Origin: SIG607 sp036307305
GTDB taxonomy: Bacteria > Bacillota > Clostridia > Oscillospirales > Acutalibacteraceae
DNA length: 64,000 nucleotides
NCBI GenBank assembly: GCA_036307305.1
Contig: JAXJXV010000002.1
Location: 124,001-188,000 of the forward strand
Direction of reading: 5' to 3'
Shown: positions 58,287 through 64,000 of the stretch, piece after piece
How the letters are laid out: each line of letters opens with the position of its first letter
How positions within the stretch are numbered: position 1 is the first letter of the stretch
Made by a program: the position numbers and the translations under genes
Notes under the pieces: generated by a model
The model's input: only the letters and a program-made list of their open reading frames with translations
Told to the model about the DNA's origin: nothing
Databases searched by the model: none

Positions 58287-59549
58287 ATGAAAGTAGCTGT
58301 TATAGGTAGCGGCGGAAGAGAGCATACAATAATCAAAAAGCTTAGCGAAAGCAAGGAAATCACACAGCTTTACGCTATCCCCGGAAACGGCGGTATGAGT
58401 GAGGCCACTCTCGTTCCCATTCCCGTTACAGATATTGAAAAAATATGCGAATTTGCAAAAAATGAAAAAATCGACTATGTTGTAGTTGCACCCGACGACC
58501 CGTTGGTTGCAGGTATGGTGGATGCTTTAAACAAAGTAGGTATCGACTGCTTCGGTCCCGAAGAAAAAGCCGCCATTATCGAAGGCAGTAAGGTATTTTC
58601 TAAAGACCTTATGAAAAAATACGGAATACCAACTGCCGCTTACGGTGTATACGGTGATATGGAAAAGGCTCTTGAATACGTCAAGACCGCTCCCCTGCCC
58701 ACCGTTATAAAGGCTGACGGACTGGCTCTCGGCAAAGGCGTAATTATTGCCGAAACAAGAGAGGATGCCGTAAATGCCGTTCACTCAATTATGGAAGACA
58801 AAATCTTCGGTGCTTCGGGCAACAATATAGTTATTGAAGAATTCTTAACGGGTCCCGAGGTTTCGGTTCTTGCATTCACCGACGGAAAAACGATTATTCC
58901 TATGGTATCTGCTATGGACCATAAACGCGCAAAGGATGGCGACAAGGGTCTTAACACAGGCGGTATGGGAACGGTTGCTCCTAATCCCTACTATACCGAA
59001 GACGTAGCTAAAATATGTATGGACGAAATTTTTATACCTACAATTCGCGCTATGGAAAAAGAAGGCAGAACCTTTAAGGGTTGTTTGTTCTTCGGTCTTA
59101 TGATTACCGAAAACGGACCAAAGGTAATTGAATATAACTGCCGTTTCGGTGACCCCGAAACTCAGGTTGTGCTTCCTCTTCTTGAAAGCGACCTGTTCAC
59201 CGTTATGAAAGCTTGTACCAACGGTACGTTAGATAAGTGTCAGGTTAAATTCAAGGACGAAGCTGCTTGTTGTGTTGTTATGGCAAGTAACGGATACCCT
59301 GAAAAATATCAGAGTGGATATCCTATTACCGTTGACAGTGATATTGAAGCCACCGTTATTTACGCAGGTGCAAAGAAGGACGGCGAAAGCATCCTCTCAG
59401 CTGGTGGCAGAGTGCTTGGTGTTACTGCCGTTGCTTCCGACCTTAAAGCTGCTATTGAAAAGGCTTATGAGGAAACGAAAAAGGTTCACTTTGAAAATGC
59501 CTACAAACGAAACGACATTGGTGCAAAAGCACTTAAAGCATTAAATTAA
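58287..59549 (+). CDS. purD: phosphoribosylamine-glycine ligase
   Basis: 420 residues. ATP-grasp enzyme: AVIGSGGREHTIIKKL, VIKADGLALGKGVIIAET, GPEVSVLAFTDGKTI, DHKRAKDGDKGLNTGGMG and EYNCRFGDPETQVVLP. Joins glycine to phosphoribosylamine to form GAR. AAAGGAG upstream; 16 bases after purH. Confidence 0.97.
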   Translation: MKVAVIGSGGREHTIIKKLSESKEITQLYAIPGNGGMSEATLVPIPVTDIEKICEFAKNEKIDYVVVAPDDPLVAGMVDALNKVGIDCFGPEEKAAIIEGSKVFSKDLMKKYGIPTAAYGVYGDMEKALEYVKTAPLPTVIKADGLALGKGVIIAETREDAVNAVHSIMEDKIFGASGNNIVIEEFLTGPEVSVLAFTDGKTIIPMVSAMDHKRAKDGDKGLNTGGMGTVAPNPYYTEDVAKICMDEIFIPTIRAMEKEGRTFKGCLFFGLMITENGPKVIEYNCRFGDPETQVVLPLLESDLFTVMKACTNGTLDKCQVKFKDEAACCVVMASNGYPEKYQSGYPITVDSDIEATVIYAGAKKDGESILSAGGRVLGVTAVASDLKAAIEKAYEETKKVHFENAYKRNDIGAKALKALN

Positions 59550-59565
59550 TTAGGATGGTTTGATT

Positions 59566-62500
59566 ATGGTTTACCGTATTTATGTAGAAAAAAAGAAAGG
59601 TCTTGCAGGTGAAGCCGATTCCCTTTTGGGCGATATCCGTTCTTTCCTTGGTATCAAGACTGTTAACAGCGTTAGAGTTATCAATCGCTATGATGTGGAA
59701 AACATTGAGGAAGAGCTTTTTAAACAGTGCATCAACACCGTTTTCTCTGAGCCTCAGCTCGATGATACTTTTGACCAGTTGGCTTATGATAAGGATGCAT
59801 TTGTTTTTGCTGTAGAATACCTCCCGGGTCAGTTTGACCAGAGAGCCGATTCTGCTGCTCAGTGTATTCAGATTATATCTAAAGCCGACCGTCCTGACGT
59901 ACGTACCGCAAAGGTTTATATTATTGAAGGCAGTCTTAGCGACGAAGAAAAAAATGCTATCAAGAAGCATCTTATTAACCCTGTTGAGAGCAGAGAGGCT
60001 TCCCTTACTGCTGTAGCAACACTTAAGAGAGAATACGACATTCCCACAACTGTTGTTACCCTTGACGGCTTTAACGCTCTTGACGAAAACGGTCTTATGG
60101 AATTCCTTAAAAAGCACGGTCTTGCTATGGACCTTGATGACCTTAAATTCTGTCAGAGCTACTTTAGAAGCGAGGACAGAGACCCTACCATCACCGAAAT
60201 CAAGATGATAGATACATACTGGTCTGACCACTGCCGTCACACCACCTTCCTCACAACTATTGACAGTGTAAAATTTGAGGATGAGCTTTTGCAGAAGGCT
60301 TATGACGAATATATTGAAGTAAGAAAAGAGCTTAACAGAACAAAGCCGATTAATCTTATGGATATCGGCACAATTGCCGCTAAATATCTCAAAAAGCAGG
60401 GTAAGCTTGACCGCCTTGACGAGTCTGAGGAAATCAACGCTTGTACCGTTAAGATTGACGTTACCATTGACGGCAAAAAAGAGCCTTGGCTTCTTCTCTT
60501 TAAAAACGAAACTCATAATCATCCTACCGAAATTGAGCCTTTCGGCGGCGCCGCTACCTGTATAGGCGGTGCAATCAGAGACCCTCTTTCAGGCAGAAGC
60601 TACGTATACGCCGCTATGCGTGTTACAGGCGCTGGCAATCCTCTTGCAAGTCGTAAAGACACTATGGAAGGTAAGCTTCCTCAGAGAAAAATCGTTACCA
60701 CTGCCGCTGCAGGCTACAGCTCCTACGGTAACCAAATTGGTCTTGCAACCGGTCAGGTTGATGAAATCTACCACGACGGCTATACTGCAAAGCGTATGGA
60801 AATCGGCGCTGTTGTAGGCGCTGCCCCCGAAGAAAACGTAAGACGTGAAGTTCCAAACGACGGCGACATTATTATTCTTCTAGGCGGAAGAACAGGCCGT
60901 GACGGTTGCGGCGGTGCTACAGGCTCTTCAAAATCTCACACCGTTGAATCTCTTGAGAGCTGCGGTGCTGAGGTACAGAAGGGTAATGCACCGGAAGAAA
61001 GAAAATTACAGCGTCTTTTCAGAAGAAAGGATGCAACCCGTCTTATCAAGCGTTGTAACGACTTCGGTGCAGGCGGTGTTTCCGTTGCTATCGGTGAACT
61101 TGCTGACGGTATTGAAATAAATCTTAACGCCGTTCCTAAAAAATACGACGGTCTTGACGGAACTGAACTTGCTATCAGTGAGTCTCAGGAAAGAATGGCT
61201 GTTGTAGTTGAAAAAGAAAACGTTGATAAATTTATTGCTCTTGCAAATGAAGAAAACCTTGAGGCTACCGTCGTTGCTACAGTAAAAGCTGAGCCAAGAC
61301 TCGTTATGTACTGGAACGGTAAGGATATCGTTAATATCAGCAGAGAATTCCTTAACTCCAACGGTGCTGAAAAGCATATTGATATTGCTCCTGCTAAAAT
61401 TGAAAATTTCGATAAAGAAATTACAGGCAGCTTTAAAGAAAATTACGAAAAAATTGCAACAGACCTTAATATATGTTCTAAACGCGGTCTTAGTGAGCGT
61501 TTTGACTCTACCATCGGCGCCAACACGGTGCTTATGCCTTTCGGCGGAAAATATCAGCAGACACCTATTCAGGCTATGGTACACAAGGTTTCCGTTGAGA
61601 AACAGCATACCGACACCTGTTCTCTTATGGCCTGGGGCTACAACCCATTCATAACCGAGAAGAGTCCCTATCACGGCGCATATATGGCGGTGGTTGAATC
61701 CGTTTGTAAGCTTATTGCTACAGGCGCTTCCTTTAATGAAGTTTATCTTACCTTCCAGGAATATTTCGAGCGTCCCTCTAAGGATGCTAAGCGTTGGGGT
61801 AAGCCTCTCGCCGCATTGCTTGGCGCATTCAAGGCGCAGAAAGAGCTTGGCATTGCCGCCATCGGCGGTAAGGACTCAATGAGCGGTACCTTTGAGCATA
61901 TTGACGTTCCCCCTACCCTCGTTTCATTTGCAGTAACCACCGAGCCTGTTTCTAACATCGTTTCTCCTGAATTCAAAAAGGCAGGAAGCAAGGTTGTACT
62001 TCTCACCTGTGATTTTGATGAAAACGGACTTCCTGTTACCGATTCACTTATTAAGCTTTTCGCTACGGTTCACAGCCTTGTTCAAGACGGTAAGGCAAAA
62101 GCCATTTACACCCCCACTATAGGCGGTATTGCCGAAGCTGTTATGAAAATGGCTATTGGTAACAAGATTGGCTTTAAGTACGCTGACGATATGACGGTTG
62201 ACGATATCTTTAGTTATAACTACGCTTCATTTATCGTTGAGCTAAGCGATGATACCCAAATCGGCAAAACTATTGGTTATACTACCAAGGAAGCTAAGCT
62301 TGTTCTCGGCAGTGAAGAAATTGACCTTAACACTCTTCAGAACAGCTACGAAGAGGTACTTGAAAAGGTTTATCCCTGTAACATTGACCATAAAACAGCT
62401 AATCCCGACAAATTCTCATTCTCTGTAAGTGAGTATAAGAAGCCTAAGTTCACCGTTGCTAAACCTAAGGTACTTATTCCTGTATTCCCAGGTACTAACT

Positions 62501-63258
62501 GCGAATACGATACTGCTAAGTCGCTTCTCACCGCAGGGGCAGAGCCTGAAATCTTCGTTATCAACAACCTTTCTGCTCAGAGTGTGGCAGAGTCCGTTGA
62601 TACCTTTGCAAAGAAGATGAAGGACGCTCAGATAGTATTCATCCCAGGCGGTTTCTCAGGTGGTGACGAGCCTGACGGTTCAGGTAAATTCATTACTGCA
62701 TTCTTCAGAAATCCTGCTATTAAAGAACAGGTAAACGAGCTTCTTAAAAACCGCGACGGTCTTATGGCAGGTATCTGTAACGGCTTCCAGGCTCTCATAA
62801 AGCTCGGTCTTGTTCCCTTTGGAGAGATTATTGACACCGATGAAACCTGTCCTACACTTACCTACAACACTATAGGCAGACATCAGTCCCGTCTTGTTCA
62901 GACAAGAATTGCTTCCAATAAGTCTCCTTGGCTTATGGAAACCAAGGTTGACGATATCTACACCGTTGCAATTTCTCATGGTGAGGGACGTTTCCTTGTA
63001 AGTGACGAACTTGCGGCTAAACTTGCCGCAAACGGTCAGATTGCTACTCAGTACGTTGACCTTAGCGGTAACCCAACCAGTGATATCCGCTTTAATCCCA
63101 ACAATTCCTGCTTTGCTATTGAGGGTATTACAAGTCCTGACGGCAGAGTTATCGGTAAGATGGGACACAGCGAAAGAATCGGCGACGGACTTTATAAAAA
63201 CGTTGACGGAAAATACGATATGGGTATGTTCCGCAGCGCTGTCAAATACTTTAAATAA
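59566..63258 (+). CDS. purL: phosphoribosylformylglycinamidine synthase (large fused type)
   Basis: 1,230 residues, the fused form with N-terminal PurS-like region, two AIRS-like synthase domains (~200-930) and a C-terminal glutaminase domain. KNETHNHPTEIEPFGGAATC, TGRDGCGGATGSSKSHTV and IGGKDSMSGTF are synthase motifs; FPGTNCEYDTAKSL, FIPGGFSGGDEPDG and MAGICNGFQALIKLG (nucleophile Cys) mark the amidotransferase. Converts FGAR to FGAM. ATG 59566 has GGATGG upstream; a start two codons earlier is possible. Confidence 0.96.
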   Translation: MVYRIYVEKKKGLAGEADSLLGDIRSFLGIKTVNSVRVINRYDVENIEEELFKQCINTVFSEPQLDDTFDQLAYDKDAFVFAVEYLPGQFDQRADSAAQCIQIISKADRPDVRTAKVYIIEGSLSDEEKNAIKKHLINPVESREASLTAVATLKREYDIPTTVVTLDGFNALDENGLMEFLKKHGLAMDLDDLKFCQSYFRSEDRDPTITEIKMIDTYWSDHCRHTTFLTTIDSVKFEDELLQKAYDEYIEVRKELNRTKPINLMDIGTIAAKYLKKQGKLDRLDESEEINACTVKIDVTIDGKKEPWLLLFKNETHNHPTEIEPFGGAATCIGGAIRDPLSGRSYVYAAMRVTGAGNPLASRKDTMEGKLPQRKIVTTAAAGYSSYGNQIGLATGQVDEIYHDGYTAKRMEIGAVVGAAPEENVRREVPNDGDIIILLGGRTGRDGCGGATGSSKSHTVESLESCGAEVQKGNAPEERKLQRLFRRKDATRLIKRCNDFGAGGVSVAIGELADGIEINLNAVPKKYDGLDGTELAISESQERMAVVVEKENVDKFIALANEENLEATVVATVKAEPRLVMYWNGKDIVNISREFLNSNGAEKHIDIAPAKIENFDKEITGSFKENYEKIATDLNICSKRGLSERFDSTIGANTVLMPFGGKYQQTPIQAMVHKVSVEKQHTDTCSLMAWGYNPFITEKSPYHGAYMAVVESVCKLIATGASFNEVYLTFQEYFERPSKDAKRWGKPLAALLGAFKAQKELGIAAIGGKDSMSGTFEHIDVPPTLVSFAVTTEPVSNIVSPEFKKAGSKVVLLTCDFDENGLPVTDSLIKLFATVHSLVQDGKAKAIYTPTIGGIAEAVMKMAIGNKIGFKYADDMTVDDIFSYNYASFIVELSDDTQIGKTIGYTTKEAKLVLGSEEIDLNTLQNSYEEVLEKVYPCNIDHKTANPDKFSFSVSEYKKPKFTVAKPKVLIPVFPGTNCEYDTAKSLLTAGAEPEIFVINNLSAQSVAESVDTFAKKMKDAQIVFIPGGFSGGDEPDGSGKFITAFFRNPAIKEQVNELLKNRDGLMAGICNGFQALIKLGLVPFGEIIDTDETCPTLTYNTIGRHQSRLVQTRIASNKSPWLMETKVDDIYTVAISHGEGRFLVSDELAAKLAANGQIATQYVDLSGNPTSDIRFNPNNSCFAIEGITSPDGRVIGKMGHSERIGDGLYKNVDGKYDMGMFRSAVKYFK

Positions 63259-63270
63259 GAGGTGTGCTTT

Positions 63271-64000
63271 ATGAAAAGCGATATTGAAATTGCTCAGGAA
63301 GTTGAACTTCGCCCTATAACTGAAATTGCTAAAACTGCAGGTATTCCTGATGAAAAGTTAGAGCAATACGGCAAGTACAAAGCCAAAATCGACCTTTCTC
63401 TTTTAAAGGATGAAAGCAAGGAAAACGGAAAGCTTATTCTTGTTACAGCTATCAACCCCACCCCTGCGGGTGAGGGTAAAACCACCACTACTATAGGTCT
63501 TGCAGATGCTATGCGTGCTACAGGCAGAAAGGTTATGGTTGCTCTTCGTGAGCCATCTCTTGGCCCTGTTTTCGGTGTTAAAGGCGGTGCCGCAGGCGGT
63601 GGATACGCTCAGGTTGTTCCTATGGAGGATATTAATCTTCACTTCACAGGCGACTTCCACGCAATAGGCGCGGCAAACAATCTTCTCGCCGCTATGCTTG
63701 ACAACCATATTCATCAGGGCAACACTTTAGGCATTGACGTAAGACGTATTACCTGGAAGAGATGTGTTGATATGAACGACCGTCAGCTTCGCTTTGTAAC
63801 AGACGGTCTTGGTGGTAAGGTAAACGGCGTTCCCAGAGAGGACGGCTTTGACATCACCGTTGCAAGTGAAATTATGGCAGTTCTCTGTCTGTCAAACTCC
63901 ATTACCGATTTAAAGGAAAGACTCTCTAAAATAATCGTTGGCTACACCTATGACGATAAGCCTGTTACCGCAGGTCAACTTAACGCTCATGGGGCAATGA
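63271..64000 (+). CDS. fhs: formate-tetrahydrofolate ligase (partial, C-terminus beyond window)
   Basis: The first 243 codons are open to the window end. Signature AINPTPAGEGKTTTTIGLAD (ATP/P-loop), LREPSLGPVFGVKGGAAGGG, DFHAIGAANNLLAAMLDN and ITWKRCVDMNDR are FTHFS motifs. Makes 10-formyl-THF from formate, THF and ATP, the donor for PurN and PurH in this operon. AAGAGGTG upstream of ATG 63271; 12 bases after purL. Full protein is usually ~555 residues. Confidence 0.96.
   Translation, partial: MKSDIEIAQEVELRPITEIAKTAGIPDEKLEQYGKYKAKIDLSLLKDESKENGKLILVTAINPTPAGEGKTTTTIGLADAMRATGRKVMVALREPSLGPVFGVKGGAAGGGYAQVVPMEDINLHFTGDFHAIGAANNLLAAMLDNHIHQGNTLGIDVRRITWKRCVDMNDRQLRFVTDGLGGKVNGVPREDGFDITVASEIMAVLCLSNSITDLKERLSKIIVGYTYDDKPVTAGQLNAHGAM

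Noticed and set aside
61006..61674. Long minus-strand frames inside purL and other purine genes
   Set aside because: They mirror strongly coding plus-strand genes with normal codon use and have no ribosome sites.
1..64000. CRISPR array, tRNA or rRNA genes, transposase genes
   Set aside because: No regularly spaced repeats, tRNA cloverleaf or rRNA core segments, and no transposase or integrase frame were seen on reading both strands.

Overview
The window looks like chromosome of an anaerobic, spore-forming low-GC Gram-positive bacterium, probably a gut-type Clostridia (Oscillospiraceae/Ruminococcaceae-like; the family is an inference). Supporting genes are spoVAC and a broken spoVAD, rubrerythrin next to a PerR-like Fur regulator, a manganese catalase, a CoA-disulfide reductase-rhodanese fusion, an FHA-FtsW/PBP pair, and AGGAGG ribosome sites with sigma-A type promoters throughout.

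Positions 1-9.7 kb (mostly minus strand) form an accessory defence-like island. A type I methylase (hsdM) and specificity subunit (hsdS) are interleaved with a PIN-like nuclease, a HEPN-motif protein, a DUF4160 protein and three small membrane proteins; hsdR is not in the window. Upstream are an Xre-DUF3990 (ADP-ribosyltransferase-like) gene with a small partner, and a SLOG gene divergent from a small Xre regulator.

9.7-13.5 kb holds a TipA-type MerR regulator followed by a MATE exporter whose leader ends in an intrinsic terminator, then a rhodanese lipoprotein and a DMT permease. 13.5-22.5 kb holds oxidative stress genes, a TrkAH/Ktr potassium system arranged with a KdpE response regulator and a KdpD-like kinase lacking the usual N-terminal KdpD domain, and an aquaporin.

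22.6-33.2 kb is a mixed accessory stretch: beta-CASP metallo-hydrolase, LOG hydrolase, GntR-ABC operon, a fusion of an Xre domain with a superoxide-reductase-like domain (plus a remnant of a second copy), GNAT, YdeI-like, nucleotidyltransferase, DUF5131 and an orphan AbiEi-like gene.

33.2-41.2 kb is a catabolic island: nucleoside hydrolase, a short glycyl radical enzyme without an activase in the window, AraC, MFS transporter and a TIM-barrel isomerase. It lies among broken pieces: spoVAD missing its C-terminus, a spoVAC 3' fragment and the tail of a LacI regulator. An intact spoVAC follows.

41.2-52.7 kb is more ordinary chromosome: SGNH hydrolase, galU, xpt plus a BMP-type nucleoside ABC importer, penicillin-binding protein, FHA-FtsW and an acyl-ACP thioesterase. 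52.8-64 kb is plus strand: perR, rubrerythrin, then a ZTP-riboswitch-controlled purine operon purE-purM-purN-purO-like-AICAR transformylase-purD-purL-fhs (fhs cut by the window end). Purine synthesis, purine salvage and one-carbon supply are therefore close together.
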